A DNA stretch of 64,000 nucleotides from Aricia agestis (lineage: Eukaryota > Arthropoda > Insecta > Lepidoptera > Lycaenidae): contig NC_056428.1 of NCBI RefSeq assembly GCF_905147365.1, forward strand, positions 5,796,001 to 5,860,000, in the 5' to 3' direction. This document shows, one piece after another, positions 46,597-57,094 of the stretch. Each line of letters begins with the position of its first letter. The stretch's first letter is position 1. The translations under genes and the position numbers were made by a program. Below the pieces are notes generated by a model that searched no databases, was not told the DNA's origin, and worked only from the letters and a program-made list of their open reading frames with translations.

Positions 46597-46800
46597 AGTA
46601 TTTGACCGAGCTTTGCTCGGTATTCGATAAAACACGAATAAAATGACATTTTCTAAAAATTATTCCTAGCTAGATCGATTTATCGCCCCCGAAACCCCCT
46701 ATATACTAAATTTCATGAAAATCGTTGGAGCCGATCCCGAGATTCCAATTATATAGATATTATATACAAGAATTGCTCGTTTAAAGATATAAGATATTAT
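46597..46800 (-). repeat. F-type repeat, uninterrupted copy
   Basis: A reversed copy beginning tgaccgagctttgctcggta and running through atcgatttatcgcccccgaa and gattccaattatatagatat to gaattgctcgtttaaagata. It provides the empty site for the Helitron at 40857-41349. Confidence 0.75.
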
Positions 46801-47109
46801 ATTAAGTATAGTATTGCTTGTACAGTCTAGCTTTTTCTAGCAAATATATTGCTGCCAATTGTTTATCACATCATAATATATAAATTCAAAATCGTTATAT
46901 TATCTTTCGATACCATTCGCTTTAAAACCACGCGCCTACGTTATCTCGTGAAAAAGTCAATGCAAGCGGAAGTCCACTAAACAATTGAATATTTAAATGG
47001 CAATTGGCAGAACAAATAACAATGGCGGCAAAATGGAAAGCACAGACTAGGTGTTACACCTGTACCACTCCCTGGCAAATGTAAAGACGTGTCCACCATG
47101 CTTAATAAA

Positions 47110-47440
47110 ATAAATAAAACTTGAGAGGTGTCAAGGGACACCCGAATGGAACGAAGTTATTTCTTATGTTCAAAAAACCTGTATAGGTACATATACACTC
47201 AAAAATAATTATTTATAAAACGCCAACTATTGACACCCAGGAATACTAACAACTCGTTGCTGTTTATTCTCAAAAAACGCTATCCAGTTGACGCACAGGA
47301 CGTATACTTACTATGAATGTCCTCTGCCCCTAACATGTTGATACTAATAAAAAAGCGTCGAGGTCAAATCAAGGTCAAATATCGTTCTGTCTAGCCTTCA
47401 GATTAACGTCGAATGCGCGATAACGAACTTCGTTCCAATA
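47110..47440 (+). repeat. Y-type repeat, partial
   Basis: gagaggtgtcaagggacacc, then cgaatggaacgaagtt, matches (reversed) 61305-61350. A second cgaacttcgttccaat lies at about 47425. It probably belongs to a DNA transposon family. Confidence 0.45.
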
Positions 47441-48123
47441 AAAATTGTTTTATTTCCAAATTTTGAAACCAAATAAATTTTCAGAACGTCCTATGTCGCG
47501 GTCGCTGGTATGTAAAAATTACAACGAATGTTTTTGTGGGTTTCTGAATAGTTTATCTGTTCAATAGAGCTTTCGATTGGCTATAGCCAAAATATTAACA
47601 GAGAAGCAACTCTGTTGAATAAACAGGTCGAAAAACTTTAAGAACCGGGCATAAAATACGCAAGTTATATGACAGACAGTCATCCGAGATATAGCATATT
47701 TTCTTTGTTCCTAATTCTTGTAACGTGAACATTAAGTTTTAGGATCCTCTTTTGTTGTTTGATAGAAAACGGTCTGAATCAAACAAGATACGAAGATAAA
47801 TTAATACTAGACACCGGGATACAGATCAGCAGGTAAGGCGCTACGAATTAACTACACAGACAGTCATATTTATCTAAGAAATAATGGTGGTGATGATGAA
47901 TACCCGCAATGAAATCTGTACTCGCTCACGTTCCGATTGCCAGCATTAAAATAAAATAGTTTACAAGATAAAATTGTGTTGCCAGATAATAAATGTCACG
48001 ATTGTGACATAAACGGGGACAACTGTTATTCGCTACTGCCGCAAAATATTTGCAGCGTGCATTGTGCAATAGCTCTATTGCTTATATTGGTGCCATAAGA
48101 ATTGAAATTGATTTGCAGAAAAA
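47441..48123. other. Intronic sequence, nothing identified
   Basis: No gene or shared repeat seen. Confidence 0.45.
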
Positions 48124-48731
48124 GTATTAAACTAAAATTTAAATACATTATATATCTATATGGCCCTTTACAGTATATGATTTAAATTAATAATACCCAT
48201 GCGAAGCCGGGGCGGGTCATTACTTAATACATATACATAATATAAATACCGTACAGTAGATCAGCTTGATATGTACTAGAACGAGATAGTTCAAATCGAG
48301 CGCGGAGTTAGAGGCGATTTCAGATAACGCTTATATTTTACTAGATGACGCCCACAACTCCGTTGCGCCAAAATTTGTTTATAGCTTATTCAATGCAAAT
48401 TAAACAAAAGTTATATTACGCGAATACTAACTAAACAGTACTGTTTAGTTAGTATTCGCTTAATATAACTTTATACTGTAAAACTAACTAAACAGTACTG
48501 TAACGTATAAAATATATTATAGCCTATCACTCACTGAAAAAATTATTAAAATCAATTCAGTAGTTTTTAATTATATTCATTGCTACCCGTGGCCCGCATT
48601 GGTCGGTTACCGCCGCAAAAGCAACGTCCCGCAATTTTTTAATCTGTAATATCTTCGAAAATATTAATTTAAATCATATACTGTAAAGGGCCATATAGAT
48701 CTATAATGTATTTAAATTTTAAAGTATTTAA
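48124..48731. mobile_element. 608-base element with ~70-base inverted ends
   Basis: Left arm: aaatttaaatacattatata, then tggccctttacagtatatga, then tttaaatta. The right arm at 48660-48731 is the reverse complement with few mismatches. The interior contains an E-type tail (48345-48560) and the large palindrome at 48408-48471, both apparently nested. Confidence 0.7.
48408..48471. repeat. Spacer-less palindrome, ~31-base arms
   Basis: GCGAATACTAACTAAACAGT followed immediately by its exact reverse complement gives a perfect 40-base palindrome at 48420-48459. One mismatch pair outside it, and then TTATATTA/TAATATAA, extend the symmetry. A partial third copy of the arm (aactaactaaacagtactgt) follows at about 48482. 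Confidence 0.85.
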
Positions 48732-50100
48732 TTGAATAAGGATTATTGTCGTATTGGTAAAAATCACTTCGAAAATTAGCCATTATTTGAAGTTAAAAGT
48801 AAAATGTCAAAAAAATTATTGTGGGATATCCATAAGAGATAGACAATAGACATATTATACCATCGCGGAGTTTTCTATAGACCTTTGCATAGTGTACAAT
48901 ACTTAGTACATTATTTTGATAAATCTCGTAGGGTTCAGCCTGCGTTTGCAATGTAAGCGGAAAAAATGCAATTATTTACGACATCACATTAGAAATCTCA
49001 AAATTAACAGTATTTCTCCACTATTTAATTAATGTTATTATACTTATAAACCTTACTCTTTAATCATGCTCTATCTATTAAAGAAAACCTCATGAAAATC
49101 CGTTGCGTAGTTAGAAAGATTAAAGGGAACAAAAGGGACATGAGGGAAAAAAGCGACTTTGTTTTACTCGTATAATATTATGTAGTGAGGATGATAGTGA
49201 TACCTACTATGAACGCCGCCTTACCCTTCGCTTACATAAGGTTGTTTGTATGTTCAGTCGGAGTCATTGTGGCAAATGGTCAGGATAACGGAGTCGGTCC
49301 CCGTTTTCACCCTGATAAGCTCCGACTTCAGAATTTCAATGAATTTTCCACACATTTTCTGATAATTCAAATCTAAAGTCATATTCTGAAATTCCGGAAT
49401 TATTTACAAAATATTTAGTGTTATCGTCTATCGAAGTTTGTAAGGAGTAAATTCCTTTTTTTTTCGCTTTAAGAACTAAGAAGTCAGTGAATAATGGGTA
49501 GGTAACTAGGTACATGTTATGTCTAAATTGATGTAATAGAAATAAATTATTAGTAGGCTTACTGTACTATCGTATATTCCTTTATTGAGAATGAATAAAT
49601 ACACAGCTAAATAAATGCCACTTTTTTTAAATCTGGCATTTTATACTAAAGTAATACACGTGTCTACAGGGTCTAAAGTTTTAGATCTTAGTATCTTGTC
49701 ATGAAACACCAGTTTTTTAATATGAAAGTTGTTGTAGAAAAAGTTTTTCCAAGAGACATTTTCGATTACATACATAAATTGAATGTAAACGTAACGGTAT
49801 TTCAGAAAATGTATGGAGCTTATATCAAAATCTTAAGTTGAAGTAAGTAATCAATAAACTATATGAGTACGGCCGTTAATGGAATAAATACACCCTGTAT
49901 TTATGTAAATGCTATGCAAATACTATAATGCTAATTCCTGGTCTAGATACATAATATTAATATCACTTTCCTTGAGGAATGCTGTAGTAAAAGGTGTGAT
50001 CCTTGATGGATGCACGAGGCTTGCGCATGCGCACGCAGCGCTTACAAACTACAAACATTGCAATTTGCAGGCAATTTATATGAAGATTTATCATAATACT
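48732..50100. other. Intronic sequence, one doubtful TIR element
   Basis: Bases 49665-49899 begin TACAGGGTCTAAAG and end AATACACCCTGTA, a possible TA-flanked MITE with very short ends. There is no gene; the open frame at 49185-49376 has no recognisable feature. Confidence 0.4.
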
Positions 50101-50104
50101 AGTC

Positions 50105-50265
50105 GATGGCCGCAACTCCGTCGCACGGAAATTCGTTTATGACGCGGGAACCATACATTTTTCTGGGATAAAAAGTATCCGATGTCCTTACCCGGGACTT
50201 AAAGTGTATCCATACCTAATTTTAGCAAACTCGGTTCAGCGGTTTGGACGTGAAGAGGTAACTTA
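50105..50265 (+). repeat. E-type retroposon tail
   Basis: It contains gatggccgcaactccgtcgc, aaccatacatttttctggga, ttagcaaactcggttcagcg and gacgtgaagaggtaac. Confidence 0.6.
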
Positions 50266-50815
50266 AATAAAATAAATGCGTAGTTTTATGTCAAAATATC
50301 ATCGTATCTTTTTTACGGAAATCAATAGAAAATAGACGCATGTTTCGGCATTAACCCAAGATGGCCATACGGCATTCAAAGGCAAAAGGTTAGAAATATT
50401 CTAAAAGCGTTATAAGCTTTGTCGAGTCACATAAGGTAATCCGGCTAGAAGGACCACGTCGAGCGTGGTATTATGATGTTTCCGTAATGTTATTCAAAAT
50501 AGTTCACCACCCGTGAGAGAATTGATTTGACAGTCGTGTTTTCCACATTTTCTTTCGGATTTTCTTTTGTTTAAGTTTTACGTATTTGCAATCTTATAAA
50601 TGTTAAGTGCAATGATTGAAAAGTTATATCTTTATATAAGTTTATGATCATGAAGTGAATGATTTAACCTGTCTGAGATGCAGAACCTTTACACAACTAC
50701 GAGAATCCAATTTACAACAGGTACTATCACAGAAGTTGCTTCATAGGCAGATGGCGGACCTACGTAGTTTGGTCGAGTTATGTCAAACGGTCATACCTAG
50801 CCGACAGATCGCGAC

Positions 50816-51404
50816 AAGCTATCGGACAAACAACAACAAATTATCGGACGTTCTCATAAGTCGCGGCTGACGGATGCGGCTTAACAATGTGCACGGTTCA
50901 TAATCCTCGGACGTCCGCAGATGCAAAAACATCCGGCCAGCCAGATTCTGTTCGGACGTCCGAACGTCGCGACTTATGTCAGACAATGTGCACAGTTTAG
51001 TGTACTTTGTAGAGATGTTCCAATCATGACTTTGGCCGAATAGCCGACTAGCCGACTAGTCGGATGCAAAGAAGCCGACTAAGTCGCATACCCCGCCTGC
51101 GGACTTGGCGGATCATGTTTTGGTTATGTTAAAATCACAAATAATTTCAGAAACAATTCATTTAATTTCAAAACAATCAAGGTTTTTCTTTTAAATGTAA
51201 TTTCAATAAGAGTAAAATAATAAAAAGCCGGTTAGTCAGCGCTTTTTGCCGACTAGTCGCCGGCTACGAAAGTGGCCGGATAGTCGGCTTTACCGACTAG
51301 TCGGCAACTAGTCTGCACATCTCCAGTATTTTGAATTAATCAGATAGAAATAAGCCGCATCCGATGAAAACTTCCGATAATTTGTTTCCAGCAGTTTCCA
51401 GCTT
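50816..51404. mobile_element. Middle nested TIR element
   Basis: The inverted ends include AACAAATTATCGGACGTTCT on the left and AAAACTTCCGATAATTTGTT on the right, with GGATGCGGCTTAA and AAGCCGCATCC next to them. It lies between the two halves of the outer MITE. Exact ends and target duplication are uncertain. Confidence 0.6.
51010..51325. mobile_element. Innermost hAT-type MITE, 8-bp duplication
   Basis: It begins TAGAGATGTTCC and ends GCACATCTCCA, flanked by GTACTTTG (51002-51009) and GTATTTTG (51326-51333), 7 of 8 matching. Multiple CCGACTAGTCGG palindromes lie near both ends. It is 316 bases. Confidence 0.8.
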
Positions 51405-51576
51405 TACGTTGAATTGACATTTATGTGACATAATCCGACCATACAACGTAGGGCCATCAACTGCCTATGAATCAATAATTTCTTCTCGATGGTACATTTT
51501 ACCCTCTCCGTAGCGCACGTTCGTGAACTAAACAATCAAGAAAATCGCACGAAATCTTTATTTTATTTCACCCCCT

Positions 51577-51939
51577 TCATTTTTTATTTTATTTTAATAT
51601 TGTTATTGAATATTTATAGTACACATATAACTAAGTACTTTGAGAAAAATTCAAGTAACTACCTGTAATTGCCATTATTGATATAGAGCAAAAGAGGCAA
51701 AATAAATCACGTTTGTTGTATGGGGTACCCCTCTTAAACATTAATTTTATTTTGTTTTTAGTATTTGTTATTATAGTGGCAGCAGATATACATAATCTGT
51801 GAAAATTTCAACTCTCTAGCTATTACCGTTCTTGAGTTACAGCCTGGAGACAGACAGACAGACAGACGGACAGACGAACAGACAACGAAGTCTTAGTAAT
51901 AGGGTCCCGTTTTTACCCTTTGGGTATGGAACCCTAAAA
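51577..51939 (+). repeat. C-type repeat copy 3, head missing
   Basis: taaatcacgtttgttgtatg, cagcagatatacataatctg, a cagacagac run, tcttagtaatagggtcccgt and a ggaaccctaaaaa end. Confidence 0.7.
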
Positions 51940-51954
51940 ATGGAATCTAAGACT

Positions 51955-52070
51955 TCTCTGTCAGTTCGTCCGCCCGTCTGCAACTCAAGAACTGTGATAC
52001 ATCAAGACAATTGAAATCTTCAGAATTTCTTTATTCCTGTTGCCGCTGTGACAACAAATAATATTTAAAA
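51955..52070 (-). repeat. C-type repeat fragment, inverted tail-to-tail
   Basis: cgtctgcaactcaagaactg to tattcctgttgccgctgtga is a reversed inner piece of the C-type repeat directly beyond copy 3. A short (TA)n tract follows at 52142-52156. Confidence 0.55.
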
Positions 52071-52470
52071 CAAAATTAAATTAAGGCGGGCTTATTTTTG
52101 TGTCTAAACAGCGAGACTCTAAGAACTGATTTGACTATGGCTATATATATATATATGATGATTATTTAAATACAAATTGTGATACCTTATTTAGAAGTCG
52201 GTCAGTAGATGTAGGGCCTAGTCGTGAACCACTCGGCCTTATAAAGTCGTGATGTTAAACTTTTCTACGCATACCAGACTAGTCGAAAGGAAGGTCATTT
52301 TTATAATGGCTATTTTTGGAATGCGAATTCGATACTAATCTAACTTTGGACGTTGGCGGCGTTTTCCATTCCGTTCATCCAAACACAAACGTTTTGTTTA
52401 ATACGTTCGGAATCAACAATTCTATATTTACCTATGGTATAACTGAAGCCAGCATATTTTAGAAGCATAC

Positions 52471-52797
52471 GTGGGAGAGCCATGCTTCGGCACGAATGGG
52501 TCGGCTCGACCGGAGAAATACCACGTTCTCACAGAAAACCGGCGTGAAACAGCGCTAGCGCTGTGTTTCGCCGAGTGAGTGAGTTTACCGGAGGCCCAAT
52601 CCCCTACCCTATTCCCTTCCCTACCCTCCCCAATTCCCTTCCCATCCCTACCCTCCCCTATTACCCTATTCCCTCTTAAAAGGCTGGCAACGCACCTGCA
52701 GCTCTTCTGATGCTGCGAGTGTCCATGGGCGACGGAAGTTGCTTTCCATCAGGTGACCCGTTTGCTCGTTTGCCCCCTTATTTCATAAAAAAAAAAT
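52471..52797 (+). mobile_element. SINE-A copy 8, full length with target duplication
   Basis: Sense copy from tacgtgggagagccatgctt to poly(A). TTAGAAGCA flanks both sides (before the start and right after the poly(A)). Confidence 0.94.
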
Positions 52798-52799
52798 TA

Positions 52800-53685
52800 G
52801 AAGCAGGACGAATTGGCTAAAATCCTACATTGCACAAAAAAGGCGGAACTTACCAAATAATCTGTTTTTTGGTAAGTTCTGTGGTATGGGTAATACTCCT
52901 ATAGCAAAATTTGTGACTTGATGTCTTGATATAAGCGATAATTTTTACGCTATGGCTTTGTCTCGATGTGATCGAACCCTAAGATATATTTTTTAAAGAT
53001 CAATATAAAATGTAATAAATCTTAAAATATAATAAAATTCATAATAAGTATAATAAAATTCTAAATCTCTGAGTCACGGAATTTCGTGCACCAATAGACG
53101 AATCAAATAAAACAATTTGCGCGGACGTGACTCCTGTTTCGGAGGTACGACGATAATGTCAACACACGCGCCATCACGCACGGACAGATCAGCTGACGTC
53201 TTGAATAACGAATGAATGATTGAATGGAACTCATAAACATACGTTCGTATGTGAAAAGTGAAGAAAGTGATAAAAAGAAATAAAATGAAAGAATGAATAA
53301 AAATAAAAATGTATCAAATTATGAATGAAGTGGAGGAAAAGAATAGCGTAGAAAATTTAACAAATTATAAAAATAATAATTGAATGCTAAACGATTGAAC
53401 ACGCTGTAAGAATGAAAGCATGAAGGAAAATAAAAATGTGGAAAATTTTGAATGGAGCGGAGGAAAATAAAAATGTAGAAAATTTAACAAATTATAATAA
53501 ATATTAATTGAATGATGAACGATTGAACGGTTCTAGTTATTGGTTCGAATTGAAAATGCAATAACTGAACCGACAGAGAAAATAATATAAAACTGATAAA
53601 CGATACTCGTTTTACAAAATACAATAGGTATAAATATAAAGATTGATGAATACATGCATGAAGAGACAAATAAATGAGCAAAATA
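52800..53685. repeat. Low-complexity gaatgaat-rich stretch with a duplication
   Basis: Between about 53210 and 53540 the sequence drifts through aatgaatgaa/aaataaaaatg motifs. The block gtagaaaatttaacaaatta recurs about 120 bases apart (about 53350 and 53475). Confidence 0.6.
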
Positions 53686-53689
53686 CTAA

Positions 53690-53905
53690 TATTATAAATG
53701 CGAAAGTATTGTCTGTCTTTCTGTCTGTCTGTTGCCTCTTCACGCCCAAACCACTATACCGATTTTGCTGAAATTTGATATGGAGATACTTTGAGTTCCG
53801 GGAAATTACAAAGGATAGTTTTATCCCGTAAAAATGTACAGTTTCCGCGCAATAAATGAATTTTGGCGCAATGGAGTTACGGGCATCTCTTTGTACAAAA
53901 TAAAT
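53690..53905 (-). repeat. E-type retroposon tail
   Basis: A reversed copy: tattataaatgcgaaagtat, accgattttgctgaaatttg, gggcatctctttgtac. It is flanked by similar gatgaatacatgcatgaa-type sequence on both sides. Confidence 0.6.
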
Positions 53906-54199
53906 ACAAAGTTTGATGAATAAATGCATGAATAGACAAATAAATGATCAAAAATGAAACATATAATATCAGATATTTTGGGACAAATAAAAATTCTCCA
54001 AACGCTTTTATTAGTTATTTCGTTTAGTTGAGCGTAAATTGAAAGTACCTATGAATTCTCAATAAACATTTTTGGATCATTATTTCCACAATAAACTTTT
54101 TTACCAATAAAATATTATGTTGATCACAACTAACATCATCATTTATTTGCAACTGCATGACAGTGAGAGTACGGTGTAATTTGCAAATACGTTAATATA

Positions 54200-54332
54200 C
54201 AGTCTGTCAAGAAAGTGAAGAAATAAAAAAGTGGCAACATCGTAGTGTCATCCCTTTTTTCTTAGATTGATTTGAAAGGGATGACACTACGATGTTGCCA
54301 CTTTTTAATTTCTTCACTTTCTTGACAGACTG
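54200..54332. mobile_element. Mariner-type MITE, near-perfect hairpin
   Basis: 133 bases with arms of about 55 bases, CAGTCTGTCAAGAAAGTGAA and its complement, flanked by TA on each side (within TATA). The loop is about 25 bases. Its small size and TA flanks fit Tc1/mariner. Confidence 0.85.
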
Positions 54333-55030
54333 TATATCAGGCATTACGTCAATCGTCTCTTTGTTTCATCGATCATGAACACTAACAATTCCAGAAAAGC
54401 CGTCAGTGCTGTTTAGAACGAAGCTCCGTTTTGAAGATTTGCCTGTCGCTGTTGTAAACATTATTTTTAGGGTTTTTGATTCGTCAGTCTGACGGTTAAA
54501 AGTAATACGGCCCACGGGTTATTCGAATTTTGATTGGTCCCTCAAAATGATGACGTGTGGTCACTGGTCACCGATGCAATCCGTTTTGGGCGGAGTAGGT
54601 TAACAAGTTCATTAATCGAGCTCGGACAATAATTACAGTGTAAATATTTAGGTTGCTTTCTGTTATGCGGGTCATGCGGAATTATTGATGGCGTATATGA
54701 TGTACAGATAATACGGTTTTAAATTCTTATTGTTTGCTGAAGATTTTTTGAACATAATATTTTACGAGTATTTAAGAAAAGCTCATATTGTAATAAAAAG
54801 TAATGATACAATATGAGTTTTCAATAGTACAATATTATAATAAAATCAAAGCTGTTAGCAAATTGGTTTACTTTTATAATTTACATGATTAAAAAAATCC
54901 ATCCACGATTCCTTCGCCGCTAACACGACTCTAACACTGGGAAGGTCACAAAATTTCGTCAAAAAATGTATGCATATTCCTTTTAGTGAAGTCGGTTAGA
55001 AAGGTAGACAAGCCCTGCTCTACATCGAAC
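54333..55030. other. Intronic sequence, nothing identified
   Basis: No gene or shared repeat seen. Confidence 0.45.
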
Positions 55031-55031
55031 T

Positions 55032-55262
55032 ATACAGGTTGTTTTAAATAAGGTGTACCAAGACGAAAGACGGTGACTCAGCGGGTCATTCTGAACAACT
55101 TTTGTTCTACGACTTTTGGGAAATTCAGGAAAAATATTGAATATTATCCATAAAAACTTTGTTGGTCACGTGACTTTTTTAATACGGAAAAGGCTTTTTT
55201 CGCTTAAGTATTTGTAAAAGTAGTAGAACAAAAGTTGTTGAGAATGACCCACTGAGTCTCCT
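55032..55262. repeat. Inverted-repeat element beside the start exon
   Basis: CGGGTCATTCTGAACAACTT, then TTGTTCTAC, at 55083 and its complement (GTAGAACAAAAGTTGTTGAG) at 55224 form arms of about 32 bases. It lies about 55 bases inside the intron from the donor at 55315. Confidence 0.55.
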
Positions 55263-55315
55263 TTTAAAAGCGCCATCTATGATCACACACCAAAACTAAA
55301 ACAACAAACACTCAC

Positions 55316-55413
55316 CCTCTGCGACGCGTACGGGTCGAGCGGCCCGGGGCGGTACATAGCCGGGCTCACTGCCATCTGTCGACTACCTCACCTTCCCCTT
55401 CCACCGAAACATT
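55316..55413 (-). CDS. RhoGEF exon 1: probable start exon (20 codons) with 5' leader
   Basis: This GC-rich island on the minus strand has an acceptor (ttattttttgttccag) at 55414 and a strong donor (GAGG followed by GTGAGT) after 55316. The ATG at 55375 opens MAVSPAMYRPGPLDPYASQR and reaches the donor in phase 0. That is exactly the phase needed to enter IYETAEGTRPKK at 5850. An in-frame TGA lies upstream of this ATG inside the exon, which supports it as the initiation codon. The exon also contains an upstream 9-codon open frame (MFRWKGKVR then stop) that ends 7 bases before the main ATG. It is too short for simple open-frame listing. Alternatively it belongs to another gene; a transcript spanning the junction would decide. 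SINE-A and a hairpin repeat flank it closely on either side. Confidence 0.75.
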
Positions 55414-55494
55414 CTGGAACAAAAAATAATAGTACTTACTGCAGACCACTGGCCTACAAGGATGTGTTCATGGGGACAAGGCAGCTGAATTTCG

Positions 55495-55821
55495 ACGTGG
55501 AAAAGCCATGCTTCGGCACGAATGGGCCGGCTCGAGAAATACCACGTTCTCACAGAAAACCGGCGTGAAACAGCGCTTGCGCTGTGTTTCGCCGAGTGAG
55601 TAAGTTTACCGGAGGCCCGGTCATCCCCTACCCTATTCCCTTCTCTACCCTCCCCTATTCCTTTCCCTTCCCATCCCTACCCTCCCCTATTACCCTATTC
55701 CCTCTTAAAAGGCCGGCAACGCACCTGCAGCTCTTCTGATGCTGCGAGTGTCCATGGGCGACGGAAGTTGCTTTCCATCAGGTGACCCGTTTGCTCGTTT
55801 GCATATTATTTCATAAAAAAA
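55495..55821 (+). mobile_element. SINE-A copy 9, 80 bases upstream of the start exon
   Basis: A sense-orientation copy, antisense to the RhoGEF gene, with a small deletion in the head (gctcgagaaat) and a clean poly(A). It sits just upstream of the acceptor at 55414. Confidence 0.9.
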
Positions 55822-56046
55822 TGAAAAAAGCTGTAACTCCTAATGGCGCTCGGCTTTTAAAACATGGCCAGCGTCATGTAAAATATGGCGGGAAAACAAT
55901 TTTCTTCTTACAATAGGTAATTTTCATCATTGTTTCATGATCGTTTCACTATAATATTATTATCGTCAAGTCTAAAGTGTATTCAAAATATAAGTAAAAG
56001 TTAAAGCAGTCAATGATTCTGGTAGACGCTTTACTGAAACTTTTAT

Positions 56047-56134
56047 ACGTGGGAGAGCCATGCTTGCTTGACGGAAGTTGCTTTCCATCAGGTGACCCGT
56101 TTGCTCGTTTGCCCCCTTATTTCATAAAAAAAAA
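56047..56134 (+). mobile_element. SINE-A copy 10, 88-base internally deleted form
   Basis: acgtgggagagccatgcttg is followed at once by cttgacggaagttgctttcc and the normal 3' end with poly(A). About 240 bases are missing. AAACTTT flanks both sides, so both element ends are present. Confidence 0.88.
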
Positions 56135-56139
56135 AACTT

Positions 56140-57094
56140 TCGACGGAGTTTTGGAGGGAACACAAAAAAGCACGTTTCTGGAAGTTGTAGCGTTTGCCTA
56201 CATGTTTTGTGCACGATAAAGAATATCATAATGGTTAATATTCTACCAATATTACACATTAATATCATACATGAGGGATGTCCAATGAGTCAAGGAGGCA
56301 AGGCTGAAGTAGGCTGTAGGGGTCACTCGCAATGGCACTAGCCTTTTTAACACGCTTTTATTAGCTTAGGCTGTATGTATGTATCGGAATCTTAGAGCAC
56401 GATTTTTACCTAGCCCCAGTAGTGTAATTAATTCGAATTCGAAGCACTAGAGCCAATGACAATGCAATAATTTATTAAAATAAAAATATTTAGACCACTT
56501 GCAATAGTAAAACTTCAAAAGTTAAACTTTAAAGTTCAGGCTTACAAATATCTTTTTACGTGGGCAAGGAATACTTGGATGAAACAGCTGTCACTCGAAA
56601 TGACACGAGCGTTTTAATGAATCGCACATGCAAAATGTTAAATGACATTGACAGTTTGTAACAGCTGTTTCTCAAGTGACACTTTACAATTTACAAGATG
56701 GTGGTCATGCGCCAGAAAGCATACGTAAAACACTATTTCGCCAAAGAGTCATATTTTTTCTGAATTGTTCAACAAGTCTCATAATACTCGTGTCCACTTC
56801 TTTCCCGATCTTATAGTCCTGACCTTCTCCCACTTTAATCCAAACTAGATTCAAGTAGGATTGTGGTATTAAACCTTAAACTTCACGTGAACCACCGGCC
56901 CGTGACTAACTATAACGTAAGTCTTAACCTTTGCAATTAGTCAACGCATCATCGAACACTGAATGCACCGAGTTTAATTGCTGTTTTTGTAAGCGTCTAT
57001 AGCCGATATATCCTTATAAAGGTTTTGGGGTACGATTTCCCAGGTACGTGGCATTTCTTTCTCATTTCTCTGTAACTGTTTTATAACATAATGG
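56140..57094. other. Upstream sequence, nothing firm
   Basis: 56340-56395 (cacgcttttattagcttagg, ctgtatgtatgtatcgg) resembles the start of the repeat at 60955. No exon was recognised, although 5' UTR exons of the RhoGEF gene could be here. Confidence 0.4.

Larger units (their letters stand above)
50721..51495. mobile_element. MITE of the GTAC...GAAGTTG type, copy 3, expanded by nested insertions
   Basis: The left end GTACTATCACAGAAGTTGCT and the right end AATAATTTCTTCTCGATGGTAC match the 160-base elements at 13600 and 30752. Here the middle is expanded to 775 bases by two further elements, one inside the other. Confidence 0.75.
5851..55315 (-). other. RhoGEF intron 1, about 49.5 kb, repeat-filled
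   Basis: If the 5' exon at 55316-55413 belongs to this gene, everything between 5851 and 55315 is one intron. The donor reads AGG followed by GTGAGT and the acceptor is tgttttag; both are phase 0. Inside I find only transposable-element remnants, hairpins and a minisatellite, and no other convincing exon. Small exons of this or another gene could be hidden, because short exons cannot be excluded by eye. Confidence 0.7.
1..55413 (-). other. RhoGEF gene, overall extent visible in the window
   Basis: This entry gives the gene model; the exons are listed separately. In transcript order the exons are 55316-55413, 4023-5850, 1734-3812, 1371-1648, 857-1063 and 1-226, the last open at the window edge. 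Codon phases at the five junctions are 0, 1, 1, 0 and 0, and every intron has GT-AG ends on the minus strand. The introns are about 49.5 kb, 210, 85, 307 and 630 bases. The product would be at least 1559 residues: a long, low-complexity, probably disordered N-terminal part (about residues 1-1340), then a Dbl-homology domain (about 1342-1530). DH proteins load GTP onto Rho-family GTPases at membranes or the cytoskeleton, usually with a following PH domain, which here would lie left of the window. I cannot name the orthologue. The four left-hand junctions are strong. The join to the distant start exon is inferred from phase and splice-site quality. Confidence 0.85.
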
